From the NCBI GenBank assembly GCA_039566865.1, contig CM076948.1, positions 15,077,001 to 15,141,000 on the forward strand: a stretch of DNA of 64,000 nt, given 5' to 3'. Of this stretch, positions 34,766 through 45,125 are shown in pieces. The position numbers were made by a program, and so were the translations under genes. Below the pieces are notes generated by a model, which was not told the origin of the DNA, did not search any database, and saw only the letters and a list, made by a program, of their open reading frames with translations. The first letter of the stretch is position 1. Every line of letters begins with the position of its first letter. Source of the DNA: Aurelia coerulea. Taxonomy: Eukaryota; Cnidaria; Scyphozoa; Semaeostomeae; Ulmaridae.

Positions 34766-35383
34766 AAGATAGGCACTAAATCCTTACTGGCTAACGAGCT
34801 TGGCACGTGACAATCTCTAAAACCAATCAATGGAACGGAAAACCGATTGGGAAATTTGAAAAGTCAAATTTAGGCCGTTTTTGGACGATTTTACCACCCT
34901 TCACCAAAAAATGATTGTACGGAAGGAAAAGTAAGATTTTCAAAGAATTTCTTCACAGACCTGTTCCCAATACTTGAATACACACCTGTTCACGGGGGCT
35001 AAGAATTATCTCAAAATCTCATGAAATGCCAAAGTTTTGAATTTTACCTCACTGACCTCACTGTAGAGTGTCAAAGTAAAAACCTCAGTAAACACAGGAA
35101 CACAGGAACACAGGAACGTATCCACATGCATCTGGAGACTAAATACTTTGCTTCGAAGGTCTTATTCCGTGTGTTTAAGAATCTTCAGAACATCTTTAAA
35201 GATGCCAAACTTAGAGCACTAAAGTGTCTAAATCTTTTTTAGTTTGAATCTAACATGAATACCACACGCAACTTTCAATATTCAATGCTAAGGGGTAGGT
35301 GCAAAACGGGAAGATTGCAATGCACTGGCCTAACAAAACATCACACTGTCGATATAAATAAAGACGAATTAACAGATACTTAC

Positions 35384-35973
35384 ATTTCTATCTTGCAAAA
35401 TGAGGACCACAAACTGAAAATATGAAGCAGCACAAATGCCAAAAGTATTTCAACTGGTTTTGATAGCAAAAATCCACTTTGTTGACCGTAATCTACAGCC
35501 AGTTTGTCCAACAAATCGTTCAGACATTCCTCATCGTTGCCAATATAAAGGGCGCAGAAATTTCAGTGATCAGCTGCATGCTCGTTATCATCACATAACA
35601 TACAATTCCAATAAACTTTGAACAAAGAACAATTATCTCGAGAATGGCAAGAGCTGTAACATCCAACGTGGCCAGAACGAAAGATTTTGTTACGTCCTTT
35701 TCGATAACCATTGCTCCCATTCCTTTATCCAATTCTGCTCTCATGGTCGTGAGATGATAAGAATGGGAATTAGCAATTACAAGAGCCAAATCATCGCCTA
35801 AATGCATGAATTGCGTCCCTTGCTTTTTAGCACAGGAATTGGCTATCGTCTCGTCTAACAGGTACATGAAATGAATATGAAATGCTAAATTTAATTTTGC
35901 GTAAGAATGCAATAACAGCGAACGGAAGAAATGTACATCTTGTTTTTAATGTGAAAAAATAGATTAACCATTT
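35384..35973 (-). pseudogene. Captured exon-like segment, left arm (membrane-protein-like)
   Basis: On the minus strand the segment is bordered by TTTTGCAG (acceptor-like, before 35,973) and GTAAGT (donor-like, 35,383-35,378). Inside, a 130-codon frame (35,912-35,520) reads through GTQFMHLGDDLALVIANS and then a hydrophobic run containing LDVTALAILEIIVLC and FIGIVCYVMI. It then shifts frame relative to the right-arm copy. I do not recognise the protein. It looks like a piece of a multi-pass membrane protein gene picked up by the foldback and then mirrored. Confidence 0.45.
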
Positions 35974-36241
35974 CTGCAAAATAACATTTGAAATGCTATT
36001 TTCACAGCTCCTTCATATCAATTTCACATTTTAAGCAGATATCATAGAAAATATCTATCCTTGGAATACCAAAGGTCATCCATTAGAAAATCACTCCTTT
36101 ACTGTCAAACAACACAGCAGCATAGAGCAAAACTGGACATGACACTTTGCAGACTCAACACATATTTTCTGTAAGATGATAAAATTTTCACCCCCCCCCT
36201 TTTAGACTGAAGTTTCTTAAAATTCTTACGTTTGACCGGCA

Positions 36242-36619
36242 CACGTATTTTTTATAAGAAACTAAGAATTTGGGTCAGTACTGAACGTTTCTTAAAATTA
36301 TCAGATTTTGAGTACCCAGAGTTTCTTACGAGTTTCTTGGAGGTTCCATAACAATCTTCATGTTCACTACCTGTGACCTCGTGAACATTTAAAAACAAGA
36401 TTTGTCAAGCCTTTCCAATGCTTAGAGTCTAAGACATTGCTGAAGTACCTTACGAGTAATATGATACAGGAAACAAGTGAAAGTAAAGTGAAATATGTCA
36501 AGGATTTCCTTTATCAAAATAAATAACTTATATTTTCCCAGTACTGGAGTTTCTTAATTTCATGGCGATCTGAGAGTTGAGTTTCTTATGGGCAGTTTCT
36601 TACACATAAGAAATACGTG
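36242..36619. mobile_element. MITE-A copy in the foldback centre, 378 bp
   Basis: CACGTATTTTTTATAAGAAA at the left end mirrors ACATAAGAAATACGTG at the right end. TA follows the right end and CA precedes the left (one change from TA). The interior matches the copies at 17,996 and 26,558 (GAATTTGGGTCAGTACTG, ATGATACAGGAAACAAGTGA). It is not mirrored by the arms, so it sits in the unpaired loop. Confidence 0.85.
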
Positions 36620-36740
36620 TAGGGGTGATTTTCTAATGGATGACCTCTGGTAGTCCAAAGATAGATATTTTTCTATGATATCCGCATAAAATGTGAAATT
36701 GATGAGCTGTAAAACTAGTATTTCAAATGTTATTTTGCAG

Positions 36741-37356
36741 AAATGGCTAATCGGTTTTTTCACATCAAAAACAAGATGTACATTTCTTCCGTTCGTTGTT
36801 ATTGTATTCTTACTGAAAATTAAATTTAGCATTTCATATTCATTTCACGTACCTGCTAGGCGAGACGATAGCCATTTCTTGTGCTAAAAAGCAGTTAAAA
36901 AGCAAGGGACACAATTCATGAATTTATACGATGTTTTGGCTCATGTAATTGGTGAATTCCCACTCTGATGAGCTCACAATGATGAGAACAGAATCGGATA
37001 AAGGCATGGGAGCAATGGTTTATGGTTATCGAAAAGGACATCACAAGATCTTTCGTTCTGGCCACGTTGGATGTTACAGCTCTTGCCATTCTTGAGATAG
37101 TTGTTATTTGTTCCAAGTTCATTGGAATTGTGTGTTATTTGATGATAAATATCACGCAGCTGATCACTGAAATTTCTGCCCCCTTTTTATTGTCAATGAT
37201 GTTGCAAGAGGAAAGTCTGAACGATTTGTTGGAGAAACTGGCTGCAGATTACGGTCAAAAAAGTAGATTTTTGCTTTCAAAACCAGTTGAAATACTTTTG
37301 GCATTTGCGCTGCTTCATATTTTCAGTTTGGGGTCCTCATTCTGCAAGATAGAAAT
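36741..37356 (+). pseudogene. Captured exon-like segment, right arm
   Basis: The mirror of the left-arm segment with the same borders: TATTTTGCAG ends at 36,740 and GTAAGT starts at 37,357. The longest frame (37,022-37,360) holds SFVLATLDVTALAILEIVV, FIGIVCYLMI and a further hydrophobic stretch VEILLAFALLHIFSLGSSF, separated by a polar EESLNDLLEKLAADYG. The upstream part is out of frame here but open in the left arm, so the two arms complement each other in what survives. Function unknown. Confidence 0.45.
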
Positions 37357-37966
37357 GTAAGTATCTGTCAATTCGTCCTTATTTATAACGACAGTGTGAT
37401 GTTTTGTTAGGCCAGTGCATTACAATCTTCCCGTTTTGCACCTACCCCTCAGCATTAAATATTGAAAATCACCGGTAGTATTCATGTTAGCTTCAAACTA
37501 AAAATGATTCAGATACTGTAGTGCTCTAAGCTTGGCATTTTTAAAGATGTTCTGAAGATTCTTAAACACACAGAATAAGACCTTCGAAGCAAAGTATTTA
37601 GTCTCCAGATGCATGTGGATACGTTCCTGTGTTCCTGTGTTTACTGAGGTTTTTACCATGACACTCTACAGTGAGGTCAGTGAGGTAAAATTCAAAACTT
37701 TGGCATTTCATGAGATTTTGAGATAATTCTTAGCCCCCGTGAACAGGTATGTATTCAAGTATTGGGAACAGGTATGTGAAGAAATTTTTTGAAAATATTA
37801 ATTTTCCTTCCGTACAATCATTTTTTGGTGAAGGGTGGTAAAATCGTCCAAAAACGGCCTAAATTTGACTTTTCAAATTTCCCGGTCGTTTTTCCGCTCC
37901 ATTGATTGGTTTTAGAGATTGTCACGTGCCAAGCTCATTAGCCAGTTAGGATTTAGTGCCTATCTT

Positions 37967-38711
37967 GCATGCCTCCATGACCTACTCATAGCGAAGTTAG
38001 AGGCTTACGGATTCGAAGCAAGTGCGTTGAAGTTGGTATACAGTTACCTAACTAATCGAAAACAGAGAGTCAAAGTAGGCTCAGCATACAGCACTTTTCA
38101 AAGCATTTCCACAGGCGTTCTACAGGGGTCTGTACTTGGTCCTCTGCTTTTCAATATCTTCATAAACGATTTCCTCTTCACAGATTTGAAATCTGAGATA
38201 TGCAATTTTTCTGACGATACAACAATTTATGCATGTGACACATCTGTAGATGCTGTCATAATAAAATTAGAGGACGAAAGCTCTAAGATTGGTTTAAAAA
38301 TAATGGAATGTGTGCCAATCCAGCGAAATTTCAAATGATGTTTTTGGGTCTCAAGAGTGACAATTCGTTCTGCCTCAACATCGGTGGACAAAAAATGAAG
38401 CAGAGCGAGCAGGTAAAGTTCCTCGGCGTACAAATCGACAACTCTTTAACATTGGACGCACACGTCAAGGAGTTATGTCCAAAATTAACCAAATATTATG
38501 TGCGTTCTCAATAATAAGACCATTCCTCGATGAAGAGAAGCTAAAATGCTACATAAATTGTCAATTGTCATGTCAAACTTTTCATATTGTCCCTTGATAT
38601 GGCTATTTTGTAGCAAAACTGCTAACAAAGACATAAATAGGACAAATAAACGTGTCTTGAGAGTTTTGTACGGAGATTACGACTCATCATTTGACCAGCT
38701 TTTAGCCAGGG
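37967..38711 (+). pseudogene. LINE-1 ORF2, reverse transcriptase motifs B and C to thumb
   Basis: Continues from motif A: LHDLLIAKLEAYGFEASAL, then STGVLQGSVLGPLLFNIFI (motif B) and NFSDDTTIYA, a motif C with Ser in place of the usual Ala. A frameshift near 38,310 leads into FLGLKSDNSF and VKFLGVQIDNSLTLDAHVKE, and another leads to the thumb (NRTNKRVLRVLYGDYDSSF). The frame stops at LLAR, where the 5.8-kb foldback entered; the C-terminus is at 44,557. One extra base at the preceding junction offsets the frame. Confidence 0.87.
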
Positions 38712-38740
38712 ATGGTTGGTCATTTGTAGCAAAATTCAAG

Positions 38741-39020
38741 CAATGAAATTAACGCACATTCAACAAAGTCATTCATATTCAAGAACAAATGCCATTCACA
38801 TTCAAGATCAAATATCATTCACATTCAAGGAAAATAATTCATATTCAACCAAAAATGTATGCACATTCAAGGATATCATTCACATTCAAGGAAAACAATT
38901 CATATTCAAGGTTTTTCATTCACATTCAAGGGTCCTTATTCACATTCAACAAAATATTTATGCACATTCAAGGGTATTATTCACATTCAAGGAAAACAAT
39001 TCATATTCAAGGATCGTTAT
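38741..39020. repeat. TTCACATTCAAGGA minisatellite, left subterminal array
   Basis: Units of 15-35 bp built on ATTCA(C/T)ATTCAAGG with short spacers. The mirrored array lies at about 44,250-44,530. Frames of 65-183 codons across it are by-products. Tandem repeats in the terminal arms are a hallmark of classical foldback elements. Confidence 0.88.
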
Positions 39021-39548
39021 TCTTATGCAACGAAAAGTTCCCGGATCCCCTCATAAAACCATTCAACGAAAAGTTCCCAGATCCTCTTCTGAAATCATTC
39101 AACGAAAATTTCCCGGATACAATTTTGTTGCAGTGCCATGTCATCAGTCAACGACCAAGTTCCATGCTCCTGCCCCAGTTGTGCCCGCTACTACCGCTAC
39201 TTGTATCATATTGTTAATTTTTAACAATACTGTAGATAATCTGCGTAGAATCACAATGGAAGAATGAGGCACTGATCAAGATATTCGATATTTGCTAGCG
39301 TGAGGCTTAGGAGGCCGAGTTGAAACTCAACACGGGTTCAACTCAACTCGGCAACTCAACCCGTGTTGAAATTCTCATGTAAACACAAAAATTTTCAACT
39401 CGGGGCGAGATTAGAATGCGAACAAAGAAGATCGAATCTATTTCCTCAATCATTCAGATATTTGAGTGGGCTCACATTCCTTCTTCTATTGTTTGCAACC
39501 ATGTGACCTAATCTCAACCCGTGTTGAGATTTCATGTAAACGCAAGGC

Positions 39549-39766
39549 TGCCCTGGGCACCAGAGCCAAAAAAATAATAAAATAAAAAAACAAAAAAAAA
39601 GTAAAGAAGGAAAGAAAGTTGTGATCCTCCTTTCTTCCTTCTCTCTTCCTTCCTTTTCCAAATTTTTAATTTAATTTAATTATTTTTGGCTCTGGTAATT
39701 TTTAATTTTATTATTTTGGCTCTGGTAATTTTAATTTTATTATTTTTGGCTCTGGTACCCAGGGTA
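39549..39766. mobile_element. 218-bp MITE with 9-bp target duplication (MITE-D)
   Basis: The ends TGCCCTGGGCACCAGAGCC and GGCTCTGGTACCCAGGGTA pair with two mismatches. ACGCAAGGC is duplicated exactly at 39,540-39,548 and 39,767-39,775. The right side has three tandem TTTGGCTCTGGTA blocks. The 9-bp duplication points to a Mutator-type mobiliser. The same termini recur in the 68-bp element at 41,783. Confidence 0.88.
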
Positions 39767-40201
39767 ACGCAAGGCAAAACAAGCAATGCTGTTAAAACTC
39801 AACCCGTGTTGAAACTCAACACAGGTTGAAATTTATATCATGTAAGAGACCATGACTTCTCGTCACAAGACAAGCTAGAGGAACTGCACGGTAGAATTAA
39901 TTCAGAAATGCAGAGCATCAGTCAACTGCTTCTACACACATAGGGGCGGGCAAGTACTGTAATATTTGACCCCATGTTTGTTCAAAGAAATTTGAACAAA
40001 TTACCGGTTTTCATCACACAATACGATTTTCCTACTCAAAACATCCAGTTTTTGGAACAAAGGTGAAATTTTAAAACCAGTCTTCCTATTCCACCAATTT
40101 GTCACGAAAATCAAGCTTTCTAACCTCTTTTCAAATCCTAATACTAAAGTTGATCTGAAGCTGGTTTACCTTTGTACGCCAAATTTAACACAAAAGACCA
40201 G

Positions 40202-41742
40202 TATGAAGCGGTGACAGGGTCAAAAATATTCCGTCATTGAAACCCTGCTTCGTCGTCAAGTATTCATCTGTCGTGATGTAGTTGTTCGTCGTCAAGCCAT
40301 ACCATGCCGTCGTCGTACTTTCATTGGCCGTTGTAACTGTGGTTCGTCAATGGCCCTGCAGCCGTGGTCGAGTGTTGAGCCGATGTCAATACCCCCAGCC
40401 GTCGAGGGACGGTAAGCCGTTGGTGGACAATAAGCCGTCGTCCATCAATCCGTCGTGACTTGATAAGTCGTCGTCGTCGAGCGTAACTTGACAAGCCATC
40501 GCTCGTAACGGCGCAACGATCTCAGCAAATCATTTGGACTGTCTTTCCTATGGCTAAGAATAGTGAGTTTTACTCTGACTACATTGTGTATGACAGTTTC
40601 TGACAATAAATTGTCTCAATATCTATTGTAACATTTTCTCAAATCATCCTAAAAATCTCTATTTTTGCCAAATCTTCCTCCAAATCTCCATTGTTTTGCA
40701 AACCCTCCTCCAGTCAATGACTGTGTGACCGTAATGTTTTGTGGACTCTGAGATTAGTCTTACCAAAAGAAAGATCCCAGCAAAGAAAAGGAAGACAGGA
40801 TCCTGATGAAGCTTTAGACGGGTTCTTTTATAAGGCAATGAAAACGAACTCAGCTGAAAGTAATGACTGTGATGGTAGTAATAGCAGTGAAAACGAATTT
40901 GTTCATTAGTGATAATCTTAAGACCAAAGACTATCACAGACAGTCCGTGATGGTCTTCATTCTAAAGTTTAGACAACATCTATAGCAAATAGAGTTTTGT
41001 TGATTTTATTGAAATATTTTGAGAAAAATTCTACTAATTTTTGATGGCCCCTCTTTTTACAACTTTAATTTTGATGCCCCCCTTTAAGGCCCCAAAAATG
41101 TTGGTGGCCCCTCTAAATATCTTCCGGCCCCCCACCTGGCTTTAATAATGACTGGTCCCTATCTATGACTATGTCTTTGATAAGGCCTAGTAGGCCTTAC
41201 CAGTACATACAATAATATATAGGCCCAGGCTGGAATATTTGAAACACAACCACTTAAAATCTGGATATCTTGGATATTCTGGATAGTCAAAAAAGAATTC
41301 TTACCGTCATCTTGGCGATTTATGTATAGTCGTACTAATTAGTGTGACAAACCAGTAACCACGCACGTAAATACATAAAACAAAAAACAAACAAACGTTG
41401 ACATATGCACTGGAAAGGACTGAGATCGTTGCGCCGTTACGAGCGACGGCTTGTCAAGTTACGCTCGACGACGACGGCTTATCAAGTCACGATGGATTGA
41501 TGGACGACGGCTTATTGTCCACCAACGGCTTACCTTCCCTCGACGGCTGGGGTATTGACGTCGGCTCAACACTCGACCACGGCTGCAGGGCCATTGACGA
41601 ACCACAGTTACAACGGTCAATGAAAGTACGACGACGGCATGGTATGGCTTGGCGACGAACAACTACATCACGACGGATGAATACTTGACGACGAAGCAGG
41701 GTTTCAACGACGGAATATTTTTGACCCTGTCCCCGCTTCATA
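40202..41742. mobile_element. 1.5-kb inverted-repeat element, CGTCGTCG-rich arms, 6-bp target repeat
   Basis: The ends TATGAAGCGGTGACAGGG and CCCTGTCCCCGCTTCATA pair. Arms extend about 320 bp (to about 40,520 and from about 41,420). GACCAG is repeated at 40,196-40,201 and 41,743-41,748 (7 bp if the terminal A is counted as target). The arms carry many GACGACGGCTT/AAGCCGTCGTC units. A 96-codon frame at 41,398-41,688 and its mirror come from these repeats. The roughly 900-bp centre has no recognised gene. Confidence 0.78.
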
Positions 41743-41782
41743 GACCAGATCTCAAATTTCAAGAGGTTCTCCCTTTGTCCGC

Positions 41783-41850
41783 TACCCTGAGTACCAGACT
41801 CTCTTTAACATAAAATCCATTTTATGTTAGAGAGTCTGGTACCCTGGGTA
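41783..41850. mobile_element. 68-bp micro-hairpin element with exact 9-bp target duplication
   Basis: TACCCTGAGTACCAGACTCT mirrors AGAGTCTGGTACCCTGGGTA, with a two-base loop (CC at 41,817-41,818) and a two-base bulge. TTTGTCCGC is duplicated exactly at 41,774-41,782 and 41,851-41,859. The termini match MITE-D at 39,549. As RNA it would fold into a miRNA-like hairpin. Confidence 0.86.
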
Positions 41851-41984
41851 TTTGTCCGCCAAATCTACGGAAAAAAGATCAGAAAATCCAACTTTTCACG
41901 GAAGCGGTTCTACCTTTGTCCGGTCACTTTCCGAAAAAGAGACCAGGATTTCAATTTTGTCACCAAAGCGCTTCTACCTTTGTC

Positions 41985-43690
41985 TGGCAACCGGCTGGGA
42001 CAGCATATGAGTCAAATCTTTCAATAGGGCACAGGGAAACCCTCAAATCTTCTAATTTCACGATTATGAGCCAATGATATCGTCATATTTCGGTCACATG
42101 ACTGAAAATAATGCTTTCGAGATAACTTTTCGAGTACCTTCACGAAAATAAAAATGGATATTCGAGTAATAAAGATACAGAGCTGGTTTTACCACGAATC
42201 GATTCGAGAGGCCCCACTCCACATTTGTTTTTCTGCATTTGGTTAAAATCTCGTCAGGGATCGGCGTTACATCGAATCTCATTCATTCGAAAATTGGCCT
42301 ATGTTCAAGAATTCTTCAGGGACGCTACAAATAAGATATACCTTTCAAAATTTCACATGTAACTTGAATTGTGTCCAGGAATAACATGAAAATATATATT
42401 TGTGTGATTTTCGAAAATCCTAGACGAATTAAAGCTATTTGCTGCGAAGAAAGCTATTGGGCCTACCTTCACCTGCAGTAGAATCCCAGTAATCGGCATT
42501 AAATCACTCTTTTTCGCAATAATAACCAGCGGATACATCAACGAATAACTTCACCACAAATTCAATTTCTTTCCACCATTTTATCATCGATACTTTCGAT
42601 AAAATGTGACAAGATTTTACAGCCTCTGCAGCAAACCGTCCAACTACCGTCGATTCAAAGTTTTCTTGTGCAAACACGTTGGAAGTCTTGCAAGACTTGC
42701 ATAAAACAAAAGGTTTTTGCAAGACTTAGGTCTCCCATATGACACAGCAAAATTACACCTTTGAGAATAGATTGCACACTCCGGGAGGCATTCTATCGTT
42801 GCAAAATAAAGAGAAAATAAAACATTTCTCAAAGATTGCAAATTTCTTTGTCACATCGGAAAAGTACATAATTTGTGTAAAGAAATTTCCCCTGCAATCT
42901 ATTCTCAAAGGTGTACAATCTATTGTCAAAGGTAACAATTTGCTGTGCCATATGGGAGACCTGAGCCTTGCACAACCTTTTGTTTTATGCAAGCTTTCCT
43001 GGTGTTTGCAACAAGAAAACTTTGAATCGACGGTAGTTGGACAGTTTGCTGCAGAGGTTGTAAAGTCTTGTCACATTTTATCGAAATCATCGATGATAAA
43101 ATGGTGGAAAGAAATTGAATTTGTGGTGAAGTTATTCGTTGATGTGTCCACTGGTTATCATTGCGAAAAAGAGTGATTTAATGCCGATTACTGGGATTCT
43201 ACTGCAGGTGAAGGTAGGCCCAATAGCTTTCTTCGTAGCAAATAGCTTTAATTCGTCTAGGATTTTCGAAAATCACACAAACAAATATTTTCGTGTTATT
43301 CCTGGACATAATTCACGTAACATGTGAAATTTTGAAAGCTATATCTTATTTGTAGCGTTCCTGAAGAATTCTTGAACATAGGCCAATTTTCGAAGGAATG
43401 AAATTCGATGTAACGCCGATCCCTGACAAGATTTTAACCAAATGCAGAAAAACAAATGTGGAGTGGGGCCTCTCGAATCGATTCGTGGTAAAACCAGCTC
43501 TGTATCTTTATTACTCGAATATCCATTTTTATTTTCGTGAAGGTACTCGAAAAGTTATATCGAAAGCATTATTTTCAGTCATGTGACCGGAATGCGACGA
43601 TATCATTGTCTTATAAGCGTGAAATTAGAAGATTTGCGGGTTTCCCTGTGCCCTATTGAAAGATTTGACTTATATGCTGGCTGGGACACT
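41985..43690. repeat. 1.7-kb palindrome with arms of about 790 bp
   Basis: GGCTGGGACAGCATATGAGT near 41,993 mirrors the sequence ending at about 43,687. Pairing continues to an inner pair, AGGTCTCCCATATGACACAG near 42,729 with CTGTGCCATATGGGAGACCT near 42,943, leaving a loop of roughly 100-150 bp. The arms differ by scattered substitutions. No target duplication was identified, so it may be part of the surrounding foldback rather than an independent insertion. Confidence 0.82.
42739..43176 (+). pseudogene. Unrecognised frame in the palindrome, possibly a captured gene piece
   Basis: A 145-codon frame crosses the loop into the right arm. Its last 70 residues include NFESTVVGQFAAEVVKSC, then SMIKWWKEIEFVVKLFVDVS and a terminal GYHCEKE. 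The left arm keeps the same reading on the minus strand (42,722-42,504), with mostly conservative differences such as VDVSAGYYCEKE. I do not recognise the family, and the part across the loop is probably not original coding sequence. Confidence 0.35.
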
Positions 43691-44249
43691 TGTACTTTCA
43701 TGGCTACAATTACTACACTACAGTATATTTGATCGAAACTACCTGTTTTGAGACAAACATCGTCAGTGATACATTATGTCAAAAATTGTCCACGAAACTG
43801 AAGAAAATAACTGCGAAAATTTATCATAAAAACATAAAAACGACCAGTTTTTGGACAAAGGTGGTGCAAAAATTTTTGTGAACTACCGGTTTTCGGATAA
43901 AGGTAGGACCATCATTTCTAGTGTGCACACGAGTACTGCAAGAGACGATTTAGAAGAAATAATGTAGGATTTCCTAACGTTCAGCCAAATGGATCTTAGG
44001 AGTCTGTGGGCTTACACTTACTGACGAACGTGCCCCAGCTAGGAGCTCTTCGGGTAAAATTTGCTTTAATCGATTATCTTCCGTTGACATTTTGTTTAGA
44101 CAGCAGGGAACATTTTGCGCTAAGAGGAGTGAAGCATTTCTTTCATGTTATCCCGGAACTTTCGGTTGCATGATTTCAAAAGAGGATCTGGGAACTTTTC
44201 GTTGAATGGTTTTATGAGGGGATCCGAGCACTTTTCGTTGCATAAGGAT

Positions 44250-44530
44250 AACGACCCTTGAATATGAATTGTTTTCCTTGAATGTGAATAATACCCTTGA
44301 ATGTGCATAAATATTTTGTTGAATGTGAATAACGATCCTTGAATGTGAATGAAAAACTTTGAATATGAATTGTTTTCCTTGAATGTGAATGATATCCTTG
44401 AATGTGCATACATTTTTGGTTGAATATGAATTGTTTTCCTTGAATGTGAATGATATTTGATCTTGAATGTGAATGAGACTTGTTCTTGAATATGAATGAC
44501 TTTGTTGAATGTGCGTTAATTTCAATGCTT
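44250..44530. repeat. TTGAATGTGAATGA minisatellite, right subterminal array
   Basis: The mirror image of the array at 38,741-39,020, about as long and with the units in matching order. Confidence 0.88.
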
Positions 44531-44556
44531 GAATTTTGCTACAAATGACCAACCAT

Positions 44557-44960
44557 AGCCAGGGCTGAAAGCATTACAGTTCACCAGAAGAATCTACAAA
44601 GTCTTACGATAGAAATGTATAAGACCATGAACCATCTTAATCCTTCATATATTTGGGAGTTCTTTGTTAAAAAGGATACACCTTACGATCTCCGCACCAA
44701 AGAGCTATGCAGGCTTCCATCAGCACAGTCACGTCGATATGGACTAAATTCTCTTTTGTTTAGAGGTAGTCTCCCGTGGAACACTCTAGATGATGAACTA
44801 AAGAGAGCTGATACCTTGAGAAGTTTTAAAAGGGGGATCAAAGAATGGGATAGCAAAAGATGTAAATGTTTAATTTGTAAATAATTTTGTTATATTGTAA
44901 ATAGTTGATTTAAATTAGTTTTTAGTAACTATGTATATATCGACTTTAAATAATGTTATG
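44557..44960 (+). pseudogene. LINE-1 ORF2 C-terminus and 3' tail
   Basis: Resumes after the 8-bp repeat with AESITVHQKNLQSLTIEMYK, then the usual C-terminal RYGLNSLLFRGSLPWNTL and a final KRCKCLICK ending at 44,884. An AT-rich tail follows to about 44,960. Adding all LINE-1 pieces (19,966-20,734, 22,316-23,784, 33,983-34,765, 37,967-38,711, 44,557-44,960) gives about 4.2 kb. Confidence 0.85.
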
Positions 44961-45125
44961 ATGATAAAATTCATCAATTTTGTTCTGAAAAGACTTCCTT
45001 TTTTATTCTTCAAAAGTTTCGAAAAGTTAGCATTGCATCTGTCTCATGAAAGAAAGTAATTCGCAAAATAGTTTGCTTGGGTGTGAAAATGAATTAGCTC
45101 TTGCAATCTTCATGACTTTAATGAA

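Larger units (their letters stand above)
34766..37966. mobile_element. 3.2-kb foldback element with 10-bp target repeat (Mutator-like size), arms about 1.34 kb
   Basis: The ends AAGATAGGCACTAAATCC and GGATTTAGTGCCTATCTT are exact mirrors, and pairing continues through about 34,766-36,106 and 36,624-37,966. The target repeats are GCATGCCCCC (34,756-34,765) and GCATGCCTCC (37,967-37,976), a 10-bp pair with one change. A 9-11 bp duplication with very long inverted repeats is typical of Mutator-like elements. The 0.5-kb centre is mostly a MITE-A copy. Both arms carry the same exon-like stretch. No transposase present, so it must have moved in trans. Confidence 0.88.
38712..44556. mobile_element. 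5.8-kb foldback element with 8-bp target duplication
   Basis: The ends ATGGTTGGTCATTTGTAGCA and TGCTACAAATGACCAACCAT are exact mirrors. Pairing runs about 410 bp (38,712-39,120 with 44,149-44,556). AGCCAGGG is duplicated exactly at 38,704-38,711 and 44,557-44,564, and removal restores LINE-1 as LLAR|AES. Each arm is mostly a CATTCACATTCAAGGA-type minisatellite. The interior contains at least three further inverted-repeat elements (39,549; 40,202; 41,783) and a 1.7-kb palindrome. No transposase is visible. The 8-bp duplication allows hAT, P-like or similar classes; the termini do not decide. Confidence 0.88.

Noticed and set aside
38716..39267. 183-codon and 142-codon overlapping frames
   Set aside because: Both are generated by the CATTCACATTCAAGG minisatellite at the foldback terminus and run out into non-coding sequence.
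39300..39850. Repeated CAACACGGGTTGA/TCAACCCGTGTTGA palindromes as an independent element
   Set aside because: The boxes are mirrored around MITE-D, but I could not define termini or a target duplication, so no boundary is claimed.
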